Source: Diploscapter coronatus (lineage: Eukaryota > Nematoda > Chromadorea > Rhabditida > Rhabditidae). From it: a stretch of DNA of 64,000 nt. The translations under genes and the position numbers were made by a program. The notes under the pieces are model-generated. The model did no database searches and was not told the DNA's origin. It worked only from the letters and a program-made list of their open reading frames with translations. The stretch spans positions 80,809,201 through 80,873,200 of the forward strand of contig OZ038422.1 of assembly GCA_964036155.1 (NCBI GenBank), written 5' to 3'. This document shows, one piece after another, positions 26,441 through 46,636 of this stretch (within the stretch, counting starts at the first letter, position 1; every line of letters starts with the position of its first letter).

Positions 26441-27086
26441 GCATTTGCTCGAATGAATGATGCTAGAAAATGAAACAATGGGAAATAGGGAGGAAGGCGA
26501 AAAGCCGCCGCTGCTCAAAATCGATAATGCCACCGTTGAAATGCTTGCAATTTTGCGGCTTCTCTTCATGTTTCTTGCAGCTTTTAAATCGTGAGATTTT
26601 ATGTGAAAGAGTATCCACATTATATCTATGGAAAAACAAATGATACTGTGTACAATATATAATCGACATACAGAATTTGATAAGTCTTCATCAGTTTAAT
26701 AATAAATGAACTGTTCTCGCATTTATGTATTGCTATTCAATTCGGTAGGAATATTACACGAGTTTATGACTACGTATGCTTGAAAATTGCTCAATATACA
26801 GTAGAATCTCTAATAGAAGCCGAGGCTTCTATTTTAATCTCTAATTTTTGAAAGATTGGAATTTTTCAAATCACCATAACTCATTATCTAGCGATCACAA
26901 TCGCTTTAAATCAAGACTAAACCCACTCCACATACTCAGAAAAACATTATAAAATACTTCCTAAGATTATTTTTGTTGGGTAATGGGCAACTTTGGCATT
27001 TGAAAAGTGCCCTCTAATTAGAGAGAAAATACGGTATGTGCTTTCAAATTTCTTATCACTAATGGCTTTAGATATTATTGAAATTG

Positions 27087-27092
27087 TTTATT
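27087..27092 (-). terminator. Poly(A) signal of the Rab gene
   Basis: AATAAA on the minus strand lies 77 bases beyond the TGA stop of the Rab32/38-like gene. This is the usual spacing for a short 3' UTR. Confidence 0.6.
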
Positions 27093-27168
27093 AGGATAGG
27101 AGAGATAACTCATCTAACAAATCTTATGCAAGTATGGAATATTTACAAAACCATAAGATAAAATCAGA

Positions 27169-30100
27169 TCAGAAGCAGCAACTGGCAGATTGCGTTTTGT
27201 GCAGAGCCGACGCCTGCGACAGTCGTATGTTGCCATCTCGATTCGAGAAGGGCACTTCGTATTGACCGCCTTTCTCTGTGTTTAGCACCTAAGAATGTTT
27301 GAGAAGCAAATAATTCAAATTCGTGCGATTCTCTGACCTTATTAGCCACGCATCTGAATGCTTCATCGATACCGAAATTGTCCTTGGCCGAAGTCCTGAA
27401 CGATGCAATGAACCCGTTCTCTTCTTCCAGATTCTCCAACTCCTCGTCAGTCAACTCATTCTCCATGTCACACTGAAAGATGACACTCGTTTGCTTTCTT
27501 TAGTTCTGTAAAATTACCTTGTTAGCGAGCAGAACTGCAGGAACGGGACTTCCATCGGCCAGAGTGACTTTTGCATCCAAATCTGCCTTCCATCGGAGAG
27601 CTCCTTCTGTTGTTCGCTGTCTGTAGAATGCATTTCTAAGTTTTCATCCGATTTAACGATTACCGAGTTGCATCAAGAACGACAATAGCCGCATGAGCAT
27701 CTTTGTAATAGACTCGCGTCATCACTCCATAACGATCTTGCCCTAAAATGAAATTTCGTTCATGATTTTCATCCTGATTATCTTGCAATCTGTCAATTTA
27801 TCATATAATGGCAAATAGCTTAACTAATTAGGATTAATTCGCCCATAGAAGTTATCATATCAGCATTTGACAAGCCGATTCACACAATCACAATTTGATC
27901 CATTTGTTATTGTAAACCATTTTGTTTATTTTTGTTTGCAATATCTTTTGCAGCGGTCATTTTTTCTTGTGCCACTTTATTTTCTGTAGTCGTGCACATT
28001 TCAGTTTCATATTTTCCCTTCTCTTCATGATTTCTGCCTGTTTTTTGTCGCTTCTCTTTTGCCTTAGGTATTTACTTTTTCTGCGAATCGTCGAAGAACG
28101 AAGGGAGTGGAAGGGAATGGAAAAATAGGCAAGGAGTTGTGCGTTTGCCTGTGGCAGTGACTGTGTTGCTGTGTCTGTCTGTCTCTGTCAGTACATAACC
28201 TGTGAGATTCTGGCAGTCTTGCAGAGAGGAAAGTGCGTGAGCACTGCCTGCCTGCCTCCCTTTTCCTTCCGCCAATCCGGATCTACTGTTTGTTGTGCTT
28301 TCTTCCTGTCCTGTATCCCCTCAGGCACATGGCAGATACGAGGTTGTAGGTCGCGCCCTCCCCTCTCCCCTCTGTCAACTAAACTAACAAATTTTGCCTC
28401 GAACTTTCCCATCTAACTGCATCTTTTTTTCGACTTTATTGTAGTGCAAAAGATGATGTGCGATTAGAGAATGAAATATTAACGGGAAAGTGTGGGAAAA
28501 TGGAAGAAAACCGGATACCACTTTCCTGAATATTGACGTTAGTTCAGAGATGAGAGACAACATGAATTTTGAAAATTATTCTGTTTGCTCGAGCAGAAAA
28601 GCGGTCAGTGAGATGATTTTGATTTCGAGAGATAAATCACATTTTGTGCGTTTTTTGTTTGAAAATTCAACACTGCCCATCTTCTGATTCGCTGCATATG
28701 GTTATCGTTCTTTCTGTACAAACAGCGCATTTCACTTATTTATTTATTCCACAAAACAGCCCGATCATCTCTGCGTTTCACCTACGAAAATCACTACTCA
28801 ACCATCATTCATCTCATGCACCACACAGATTGGGTACAGACACGGTTTTCTATACGTTTGACCTTTGTTGAAGAGTCCAATTTTATGCAAAAAAAAATCC
28901 CTAATCAATTCCATATCCTCATGCGTATCCTCTTTTCCTCTTCCTCTCTCCCCCTCTTTGTTTCTCCCGACGGCGTGCGTGATGCTGAATGTCGTCTGAT
29001 AACTGCGCCCGATTTTGTTTGTTTCCCTCCCTCTCCTCCCTCAAAGAGACTCCCTCCCCTTTCTCACACACAAACACTCCCTTCCTCTCGCTCTCTCTCT
29101 CCCTGCATTCAGCAAACTGCCGTAATCTTCCTCTGTCCCTGTAATCTGTCCTGCTCCTTTCCTTCCCGCCCGCCCTTCGTCTTCTGTAGACCTCTCGTCC
29201 CCTGACCCTCTCCCTCCGTCTTATCATCTTCCATCGGCATTTTCTCCTTCTGATCGGATTCATTATAATTCTGCTCAGTTTGCCTTTCCTCAATTTCGGC
29301 TTCATTTCCATCCCAAGCTTCAAGTGGATTCATCTTCTCACCTCAAGTGGTTTCTACGTGGATCACGCTATCAGTTATTATCAGATTGCAACTAATTATC
29401 AGACCATATTGATTAGCTGATACTGATGTCTAGGATTATATGCATATGTTTCGACAGAAATTTGAAAAAGTAGCCACATCATAGCATTCTTACACGCAAA
29501 ATAGGATAGGTTTTGATATGAAAAGGATTTAGTACCATAAATGTTCGTAGGTAAACTATGCAACTATCGCAACTACTTTTCCAAGTAGCCTCTTTCATTT
29601 TCCATTCATATATCTGAGAATTGCTCTATAAATCAGCTTTGGCTCTATTTGAATTTTATTTTTGTAATATTCGATGCCGAAGATATGATGCGAGCTTCTT
29701 ATCAAAGCCTTATATTTGGATAGTTATTTCCATTTAACCTAAATTTATCACTTCATTCATCTGATGTTTCAACTTTTCACATGCTATTCGATCTTTATTC
29801 CAGACCTGAACAATAATGATTCATAACGGGATTATTTGTTGATCTTACGCATTGCCTCAATTTCTCAATCTCAATCCGAATATTTACCGTTTGCCATTTC
29901 ATTTTTCATCCCCTTTCGCTTCTTTGAGATTTGCTGTTTTACTGCGTCTCTTACTCCATAAAAACATTCGTGTCAAAGTAAATATGAAAGGAAAGGCGAG
30001 AAACGAAACGAGAGATGAAATTCCGAACTCCGTTGTTCTCTTATTTTTCACTTTTACAACTTCTTACGGTAGAAAATCAGCGTCATTTTGCAAAGAAACT

Positions 30101-33100
30101 TGGTCTTTCGCTCGATTTTTTATTTGAGTATCACTCCCAAAGTATGTTTTGCCGATGAAAGATACCTAAAATAGGGACGTCATTGTATAGGAAGGCAGTA
30201 AGCAGTACGAGTTAGAGAGGAATGGAATGTGAATATGCAGTCAGCGCAGGCCCGAGATTGTTTGCAGTTTGCATCGACTCCGCAGTCTTTCTGTCTCTGA
30301 ATCTCTGCCATCAACTATTCCTTTTTCTGATTACCGTACTTCTTTATTCTATCTTTTCACTTCTCTTTATTTGGTAAGCTTTTCACAGCTATAATTCCGT
30401 GTTGTTGTTTATCGGACGCTTTATGATGGTCAATTCAGTTTCATATGACACTGATGCCCATGTTTAAATGACAAAATGATTGCAGATTCGACAGTAAAGA
30501 CTCGATTTTACCGAATGTTGCAGCCGCTGAGCTGCGGTTGAATTGACGCAGTCCGATTCGATATTCTAACAGCTGCTTAGCATCTAGTCAACCAACCATG
30601 AGTGCTCGAACAGCATATATTTGTCAAATTCAGGTATTTTTATCATCAACCTGATAAAATTCTTATCTAAGAAGCAAGAGAATGAGATTATTTTCGCGCT
30701 CCACAGAATTCATCTTCTAGAAATCTGTATTATGTCCATAATGATAACGTCTTCTGAAGGTGCCACTCTTTACGTGCCAAATGCCACTCCATTTTCATCT
30801 ATGATTCTCATCCGCTCAATCTCACTTGCAGCATCATTTATTTACCAGAACGGTTGCTTCATTCGTCATTTGCCCTCGAGCAGCATTTCAGCAATAGAGT
30901 TGTCCTCTCGATCCTGATTGTCTGCTTGTCAATGCAATGCATTGTTTGTGTGCCAAGTGCGTGAATTCGAGTGTGGAAATAAACAAAATCAACCGAGTTT
31001 TCGAATCAGAATCGAGGAGTGAAGGGGAAACAGGTAATTTTGAGAGCGAATGGATGTGCAAACGCACTAAATCATCATTCAAAAATGCATTCATAGAACG
31101 GAGAGAAAATAATGGCGCAATATTTGCTAGACATTTTTGGAATAAAAAAATTTAGACCATCCTTTGCAATTTGGTGAGAACTTATGCCAATATCTTCGTC
31201 ATATACTTCTGTATAAACAAAATCTACCTCGACTAAAAAGATATTGAAAAGCAGTAGGCATCAAATAATGCTCTTATACCATGATAGCAGATTCGTTTAG
31301 TACTGGCTCTCAAATTAATTTGTAAATTGATCTTAACTGCATAATCTTCCTCTCTCCACGCCATCCAGTTGTTTCATGCAAATCGGTTCAGCTTCTATTT
31401 CCGTCATGTGGTGTTCCATGTTCATCCTCACATTGTCTCTGCATGTTTTGACAGTTCCTTCTTTCTTCATTCCTCTGCAGTTCCGTCTGCTTTTCCTTCT
31501 TTCTGCACTCGTTGCTCTCCTCCCTTCCCCTTCTCCGTTTCTGTTTCTTCTTCTTCTTTCTCCATTCGATTCGGAGTCCACAAGCCGAACCAAATGTGCT
31601 TCTTTCACAAAGGGACGCAGTGCGATGCAGCTTATGCTGAATGAAAGAAAATAGAAAAGAACTGCGGAAAAGATCTGCTGAACATCAAAACAGACAGACT
31701 GAGGTGTGGATTTCAGGGCTGCAACATAGCGCTGCTCCTGCTCGGGTTAGGGGCCGTTGGACTCGCTGGCTCTCAATTCTCACAGGTATAAAATGCACTG
31801 AAGGCACTCGAATCATTGAAATATGAGACAAGGCATGGACACAAATGGACGGATGATACGAATGAGGGCAAAAATAATCGGAACTCGTTGATTTTGGAAA
31901 CTTGCAAATTCGTAACATTCTTGCATCTAAACATACGAAAACATCTGTTTAGAGAATCGCAATTTTAAAATGTAGGAGGCGAAGTCAATTACCAAATGTA
32001 TCATTCTAAAATGCAGGTTTTGATTTTTGATGGAATAATTCCTCCTTCAAAGTCGAAGTCTCATGACGATTTTTCGAAAATAGCACGAAGAAAGAATATC
32101 GCCTTATCACATCATAGGAATACTACACGCCACTATGATACGGCTTTCTAAATTTCCTTGATTTTCAGGTATCCATAGATGATTACCGAGATATTGATTT
32201 GCGATTACTTAATTGGGTCCACGCACTCACTGGCGGAATCGGTTGGAAAACGCTATTAGAACGAATGATATAAACAGATTCCCTTTAGGGATCTACTCAA
32301 TCATCCGCAATCATGGCAGCATCGTTACTAAAACGCTTTACTGCGTTTCACTAGTTATTGGAGTCTGCACTGCTGTCTTCTATGGATTCACTACTTATCG
32401 GGTATGAACTATGTACATCATTATCACCAAAGCTCGGCCCTCATCATGAAGTGCTCGGAAATTATTGGCTTCACCGCTTGTTTAACTTTTCATTTCCAAA
32501 CATCTGAGATTGAAGTTCCAAGTACATTGGTCTTCGATATGATTTTCAAACCAAATTAAGCGGTAGTATATTCAACTGATGGATTCATGAAACTTAAATG
32601 AAAAATCGAGATTGATCAGCCTTCTTGATATAGATCGTCGAAGCTCATCGAAATCTGGCTTCGCTCCGAGGGACTCAAGGATTCCAGCAGGAATTCGGTG
32701 AAGAGGACAGTAACTATGTGGGCAGGATAGTCATATCTGCCATCATGATAGGTGGATAATTCGCCTGATTTCTATACTTCATTCAAATAATTCAGGAATT
32801 GGAGCCCTAGCAGCTCTAATATCCCTGATTGCTATCTTCGTTCTGGACCGCCTGGTCTATGTCACCTCTCCAATCTACCCTCTGCAATCGCGAGACCAGC
32901 AACTGGCCATGCAATCTGCCCGTCGCAATCTCGCTTCGTGCGGCATCATCAAATTCCTCTTTGCTCTTGGAACCCTCGGATTAGCCGTATTTATCGAATA
33001 TGAACATGAGAAGGTAATTATCTTCTCTTCAATTCTGCGTATGAATTTCACAGAAATGATGATTCGGAATTCCTAGAGTTTGAATATTTAAAATAATTTT

Positions 33101-36100
33101 CTATCTAGTAAGCTCGCATCGACTTTTTTCTGGCAATGAAAAGTTGAATCATTTTAACATTAAACTTAGAGGGCGCAAGTTCCGCCCACATGTTGAAGAC
33201 GAAGTCATAAAGTGATTTTTCACCATTTTTCAAAAGAATCCTAGAAAAATACTTTTATGACTTTGTCCTCACAACGGCAATTTCACTTGCGCTCTCTAAT
33301 TAAACCATATCATTTTTGTAATCGAGATGTTTTACAAGTCAAAATCCAGGTTTCGGGACAGGACAAGTACATAAAAATAGCCCTGGAGCACATCGCAGCT
33401 TGCTTGGCTGTGGTCAGTGGGGCTTTGGATATTGTCGCCAGTAGAGTCAAGCGGCAGCAGGAACTCAACCTCAAGGTATAAAACCATATTTGTAGTTAAT
33501 TAAGACGAGGAGAAATTGAAACTACAAAAAGCCTGAATTAGTAACCCATTTTGATATTCTATCAATTGAGATTTATTGAACAAGAATGAGTTCAGGCAGG
33601 ATTAGCTCTATCTGTTGTGGCAGCAGTTTGGTGTATCAAGACAGTAGATCACAATATGTATCCATTCTACAAGAATGATCTTAAATATTACTATCAGGGA
33701 AGAATGATGCAAGGTTTGTTTTTTTATCAAGATCTGCATTGTTTTGACTTTTTAGATCCTTCAATAACTTCATCAACTTCACCGCGATACATAATTGCAG
33801 TGGCTCACGGAGTTTTAATTGGATGCTATTGTATATATTATCTAATTTTCAAATATATTTTCAACAATCGAACATTCAGGCATATTATTCTTCCTCTGCT
33901 GCCTTTCCTCTCTCATTATCGCTACTTATTTGCAACTGGATTTCCTTTCAATGAATCTCAGAATCAGCAAAAGCCTAACTATTCAGAACAGGTTAGAGTA
34001 AAAATATGCACAACTCCTAATACCAATCCGATTCAGAATGCTGTCATTTCTGCACGTTCTGTGGGGCGCATGTCTGATGGCCCTGTGCATTCTGGGTCTG
34101 CTCAATGTGTTGTGGAGGGGAGAATTCATCGGGGGAGATCTATGTTGGCTGTCTATTCTATTCATAACTACAGGCATTCTAGGCAGTAACAACTATGGGT
34201 AAGAGTGTGTGTCATTGTTAATTTTGCAATAATATTCCAATAATTCCTGAAAAAAACCGATTTCATCGTGATTACAAGATTTAGAACTACATTTACTGCA
34301 AAGAATCAATATAATATTTTTAATCTATGACAATCGTAAAGAATAGTTCTATCTGCAGCTATGAAGATCAACTATAAAAGATGTGACACAATCACTGTAT
34401 GTCTTATTGCAGAGCAATGATAAATATTCGCTTCATTATGAACATCGTCTGTTTGGGCATAGCTGTGGAGAAAATGTGTGCATCGATCAATCTCATCTAT
34501 CAGTTCGCTTCCTACGACGCATACGTTCGAGGACCCAATAAGCAATACATCGGTCAAATCGTGCTTATTTCAATTCAGACTGGAGTGAGTCGATTTAGTC
34601 TTGCACTGATAGACATAAGTTTGAAACAGCGTGCATGATATGTGTTAAGTTGTGCTCGTTCAATTTGCAGAATCAGTTTGACTAAAATTTGCATATTCGA
34701 TGATGATATAAAATGTGATAATCTCTCAAATTTCAGATAGGTTTTCATAGAAATGAACAGACGAAACAAATAGCAAATAAAATATGCATTGTTCAAAATT
34801 TACTTCGCTATAGCTTTCCGCCACTAGCAACAAGCAATTCATCAATCTATTTTAGGTATTCGCAGCAGAATCTTTGACAGCCCTGACTTGTGCGATTCTG
34901 TTCGGTCGTGAGCTGTCCCGAGTGCCATCGACCACATACCGCTCTGCTTCTGCTCCGCAGCTGCTCTTTTCCCTGGGAGTCCTCTTCTATGCGGTCGTCA
35001 TTACTGGTTGTTATGTCGTGTTCGAGGTCGGCAAATGGCGTTATAACGAGATACCCATCGAAGTGCCCTTCTTCCGAATTGGAAATGGCCCGCTAGCTGG
35101 AGCTGTCTTCATCGTCCAGGTGTTCTCGTCGTTTTGTAAACGTTTTTGAGCATCCATTTGCAGGTCTTCACTCTAGCTTATCCCAGCCTCCTTGCAGCCT
35201 CAACAATTCTTCACGTAGTCATTGCGGCTCTGGCTCTATTCACGATCTCTCCAGCTATCACAAATGTGTATTACATTGTGAGTTCATCGAATACGTGTTT
35301 TCATGTCCCATCATCTACTCTTTCATTTATAGCAAAAATTCCTGCAAGCAGCCGACATCATCCGGGCTACTTCTACCCAGGAAACGATTTATCAAGTAGC
35401 CCTCATCCTTGCAGCAGGGGCCACCCTGGCCTGCGTGATCGCCACTCTCTGTTCGACTCTGTGCTGTCTTCGCTCCTCGTACCTGCTCCATCACAGAGCC
35501 ACTTCCCCTGGGTCGACCGTAGTTGCCCCACTAGGGGATGAGAACGTGGGTTCCCTCGGCAGTGGCTCTCTTCGAGTCGGCATTCCCGGTCCAATGATTC
35601 AACATCCAGCGAGAATGCAACCTTCTGGAGCTCAACGGACGCAAAGCCCGGTTAGATATTAGACATTACTTACTTCGCTTTAATTGCTTATGTTATAACT
35701 AATGAAGTTGTTTAAAAATAACACGAGCCTCATGTGTGAATGATGATGATGATCATATCTTGAAATTCAAGATGAAGTTAATTTAAGAATTGATTCGAAA
35801 ATTTATGACTAGAATGTGCAAACTATACCCCTTCTGAAGCTAAATATCCTAACTCGGAAATTCGGAATTAATCAGGAATCACTAACATGCACACCTTAGT
35901 TTCGTCTAATCAATGCGGGTAATTCTGTGAGGAATTTGCAGCTACGTCCCATCGAGGAACAGTCGATGTACTGGTCGGCCGATGAGAATCCCCACTACTA
36001 TCACACATCCCGGAGATATTATGGACAGCCCTATCAGATTGAATCTGGGTAAGGTGAGAACACTCGATCATAGAAGTTGCCGAGACTTCTTGCTTAGTAA

Positions 36101-37610
36101 ATAGAAATGTACTATCAGCTTTCACCGTTACCTACTCTTACCCGCTCCACAATATTTCCATGGCTCGAAATGATTCGATAGAGTTCTCATCAAATCGTCG
36201 TGATAGAAGATTATTTGAGTCATAAATGCACATAGATAATCATCATCCACCAACATATCGTACCCTTGCTATACGAAATTGTCCAGGTTCTACGGGTACG
36301 CACTGGCAAATTCATCTAGCGCAGCTCGAGGCCACACCCACGCGAGTCACTCTTCCGACGAGCTGAGGGAGAGGGAACAGCGGCGAGGGGCCACCAGCAG
36401 TGCCTCTCAGACTCAGATTGGCCATGTCTTCTCGTAATAACACAATTCCCTTTCCTCTTCCTCCTCCTCCCTTCACTACTCAATCAATCAATCAATCAAT
36501 CATTCAATTTCATCTACTTTCCAACGGGGCCAATCTTTTCTTCCTTTGATCATACCATTGTCCTATTTTTTCGACAGCGCTGAGCGAAGTTCGAAATCAG
36601 TTATTTCGAATGACTTCGAGTTTCAAACTTTCAGTTATAACTCCGTTGAGCTCTGATTATCGAATTATCAATTGTCCTAGCGTTTCTCGTCTACCCTCCA
36701 TCTGGATATTGAACGGATCTGCATGTCCTGCCAATTCAACTTCTTACTTTCAATGTCCAACTTCACTTTCCATATTCATTTTTCTGCTCAAATTTATTGT
36801 GGGCGTCCGATCACTTGATGAAAATGAAGTATCGCATTTTCTATACGCGCGAAAATAAGGAAGTATGCATCTCAAACATGCTAATTGGTTCACGCGCTAT
36901 TCCTTTTTTCAAGTTCCGTAAGACAATGTATATGTCCGTAATGCAGATTCGTTTATCTTTGCGCGCGTAGAACTGCATCATTTTTCGCTTTCATCAAATA
37001 ATCAGCAGTCCACAATATTTCACTTCCATTCGACTCCAATGCTATGCAGTTGTATGTAAATAGACTGTCCGCAGTTGCTCTCTTCATTAGGCGATTTGAT
37101 GAAAATGTTGTACGTCTTTCAAGTTTTATCATACTTTGCGAGGTTCAAATAAAGCGATTTTACATGCAAGAAGAAGACTAACCTGAAATATCCCATATCT
37201 GCAGATGTACCAAATTTTGTTCGTCAAGAGCCAGAATTTTCAGTGCAAAATCGACGCCTATCTGAAATTACGAAACTAGCAGTTTGCAATAAACGAATGA
37301 TGATATTTGTTAATTTTTGAATGCATGTTTATATTTTCCCAAGCAATAAATAAATTTTAAAGAAAGTAATTTCACATAATTGGTTTACTTAAAATGGTCG
37401 ATAGTTATCTCACCGTAGCTTTATAATTAGCAGTGAATACGTTATGAACAAATCGTCGGATTATCGATGATTTGCCTGTTCCCGGGTCACCAATCACGAG
37501 AATTTTGTACGAAGTTTGCTTTTTCTGGTACGGAAATTCCTTCTAAAAACATTTGAAATAAAATTTTACACGCCAAGACAAAATACCTGTGGTGAGGCGC
37601 TTGCTGCCAT
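27169..37610 (-). CDS. Rab32/38-type small GTPase with a 9.4 kb intron
   Basis: Rab32/38 GTPases direct transport to lysosome-related organelles; the nematode gut-granule GTPase GLO-1 is of this type. Seven exons give 222 residues: 37610-37587, 37542-37414, 37261-37183, 27742-27664, 27620-27518, 27472-27338, 27288-27169. G1 is GDPGTGKSS, in [20 protein letters not shown]. The switch I region is [14 protein letters not shown], a Rab32/38 signature. Switch II is [20 protein letters not shown]; it keeps the catalytic Gln, with Ser and Asp where WDTAGQE is standard. NKCD is split by an intron (AVLLANK|CDMENEL), and TSAK is present. The C-terminus SASCCF carries two cysteines for prenylation. The ATG at 37610 gives a short MAASASPQ leader. 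Intron 3 (37182-27743) holds an entire plus-strand gene. An AATAAA lies just past the stop. Confidence 0.93.
27930..32150. other. Part of the Rab intron upstream of the nested gene, pyrimidine-rich blocks
   Basis: About 4.2 kb of the large Rab intron lies before the first recognisable exon of the nested plus-strand gene. The plus strand is CT-rich at 27.95-28.08, 28.25-28.43, 28.92-29.28 and 31.36-31.57 kb. It most likely carries the promoter and perhaps the first exon(s) of the nested gene. An open stretch at about 32025-32150 ([21 protein letters not shown]) could be an additional upstream exon, but its splice junction is unclear. No other gene was seen. Confidence 0.45.
32169..36438 (+). 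CDS. Unrecognised multi-pass membrane protein nested in the Rab intron (5' end incomplete)
   Basis: I do not recognise this protein. The first exon seen (32169-32241, [20 protein letters not shown]) is joined through about a dozen short introns to a stop at 36436-36438. The chain is roughly 750 residues with 12 or more hydrophobic spans. Examples are [126 protein letters not shown] and a final [21 protein letters not shown] hydrophilic tail follows, rich in Pro/Ser/Tyr/His and ending QTQIGHVFS. The segment around [19 protein letters not shown] resembles the second span of CD20/MS4A-like tetraspans, which suggests repeated four-span units; this is only an impression. The frame across 33.77-34.2 kb works only with the donor TATT|GTATAT and the acceptor before GCATATT. 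No initiator ATG exon was identified. A likely poly(A) signal (AATAAA) is at 37148, close to Rab exon 3. Confidence 0.7.
33166..33301. repeat. MITE-like hairpin element in an intron of the nested gene
   Basis: The ends are inverted copies: TTAGAGGGCGCAAGT at 33166 and ACTTGCGCTCTCTAA at 33287. Inner arms also pair (GACGAAGTCATAAAGTG with ACTTTTATGACTTTGTC), leaving a loop of about 40 bases. The whole unit is about 136 bp, with no coding potential. It lies between the exons ending YEHEK and starting VSGQDKY. The size and structure fit a foldback miniature element. Target-site duplication is not clear. A similar end sequence (TTAGAGAGCGCGAGT) occurs near 3044. Confidence 0.65.
36481..36502. repeat. 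(CAAT)n microsatellite
   Basis: Five CAAT units lie 43 bases after the stop of the nested membrane-protein gene, presumably in its 3' UTR. Confidence 0.8.
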
Positions 37611-39193
37611 GAATGAATATTTGGGCAAATTTCAGAAGGATAGCAATTATTATCGTGAATATAAATATGAGATCTGAATCAAATAATTTGGATCGAAACT
37701 GATTTTCCTAGCAGAGTATCGATATTATTCGGTCGAGAAAAAGGAGTGAAATAAAGTGAATGTTCATCTCGATTATAGCCAACAGAGAATAATCGCCTGC
37801 ACATGATAAGGAAAATCTGTTGCAATCACCTCTAACTAATTTAGAAAGGAGGAAAGCATAAACAGCAAACATCATAAATTACAATTAGTAAGGATAGTTT
37901 TTTTTTCTAAATATGAACGGTCATGGTTCGTGGTAAATTTTTCTAACAAAAGTTCCAAGGAAAAATCTTTCAATTAGACTTTAGAGATTTTTTATGAAGA
38001 GAAAATTGACATAGCAATTTTGCCCTAAATCTCGCATAAACATTCACGGTCGTTTACGGATTGATAAATGACTCGTGCTGTTAAGCTTCACTAAGTAAAT
38101 TCAATATAATCTGAGCAAAATTTTGAGCTTTGCCAAAAAAGAAATGTCTTTGAAAAATAGATAATACGCCAAAATTTCGACTGAAAAATCGATCCAATTA
38201 GGAATGGGAAAAAGAGGAGACTGAGCAAAGCTTATCAATTGATTAGGAAGGGGCCGAAGTGCTGTGCATCTGTCTCGCTGCCCCACTGTCGATTCCATCG
38301 CAATGCCACTTTTATTCTTTTATTTCGACTTTTGATCTCCTGATTTTCAGAGTCCATATCCATTTCAGCTCGAACTTGCCAATTATTGTAGCCCTTGAAT
38401 GTTGCTTTATCATACTTTTACATGTTTGTTTTTCGACCTCTACTTATCGCTGAATGTCATAAAGTTACGATTTTTTATTTCTAACTTACTAATTATTGAA
38501 AAGAAAACGTAAACTATATGCTACTCTGGAGATCGTCAGAATTTATCTAGGTCCTTGCACGTGAAAAATATCCTTGGAGATTTTTATTCGTTTATTGTTG
38601 TGCAATATTGAGAATCGCGCATTCAACTAGTAACTTCTCGCGTAATTTTGCAGTGTTGGAAGTTTTCACGTCATTTGCTTGCTATTACTAATTTTCTAAA
38701 GATCAATTAGATAGTATCGAATAAGCAACTAGTTTGCTATTTAAGGCTGAAATTTTATCATTCAACTATCTCATTATAGAATAATCTCGTGGATATTTTC
38801 CACTTATCTAAATTTAAACTCATGAGATTTTAATTTCCACCAACTCGAATTTTGTATATCCTTGTGCGCATCTACATATTCAATAGAATACTTACCTAAT
38901 TTCATGTGATCCTAAATATCAAAAAGAAAGCACCCGCTTCATTTATTATCTACTATCATTTATTTTCAATTACGCGCATATCAGTTCTGTACCCACTATC
39001 GGCTTATCTCCATCAGAGGTCACTCTTCCGACTTTCTGGCTATTTATTTTTCGGATTGAAAATATCTAAGCATTCTAAATAATGATTTATCGATCCACCA
39101 TTCTGATCAGATAATTTTAGGATCAAATTTTCACAATCTAAATATCTCCTAATTTCACTCGCGTTATCATTTCATTGACTCCACTCTGAGTCC
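37611..39193. promoter_or_regulatory. Shared intergenic region between divergent Rab and ABCC genes
   Basis: The Rab32/38-like gene (minus) and the ABCC transporter (plus) start 1.58 kb apart and face away from each other. Promoters and 5' UTRs of both must lie here or be interleaved. The sequence is AT-rich with no open frame worth reporting and no obvious repeat. No core promoter motif is asserted. Confidence 0.4.

Positions 39194-46636
<7,443 letters not shown>

Noticed and set aside
28816..29333. Open frames of 129 and 134 codons on opposite strands
   Set aside because: This is the same low-complexity effect in a CT-rich block inside the Rab intron.
30700..30920. Minus-strand reading with [12 protein letters not shown], vaguely like a PP2C phosphatase segment
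   Set aside because: It is interrupted by stops, too short, and without neighbouring conserved motifs, so a chance resemblance is more likely.
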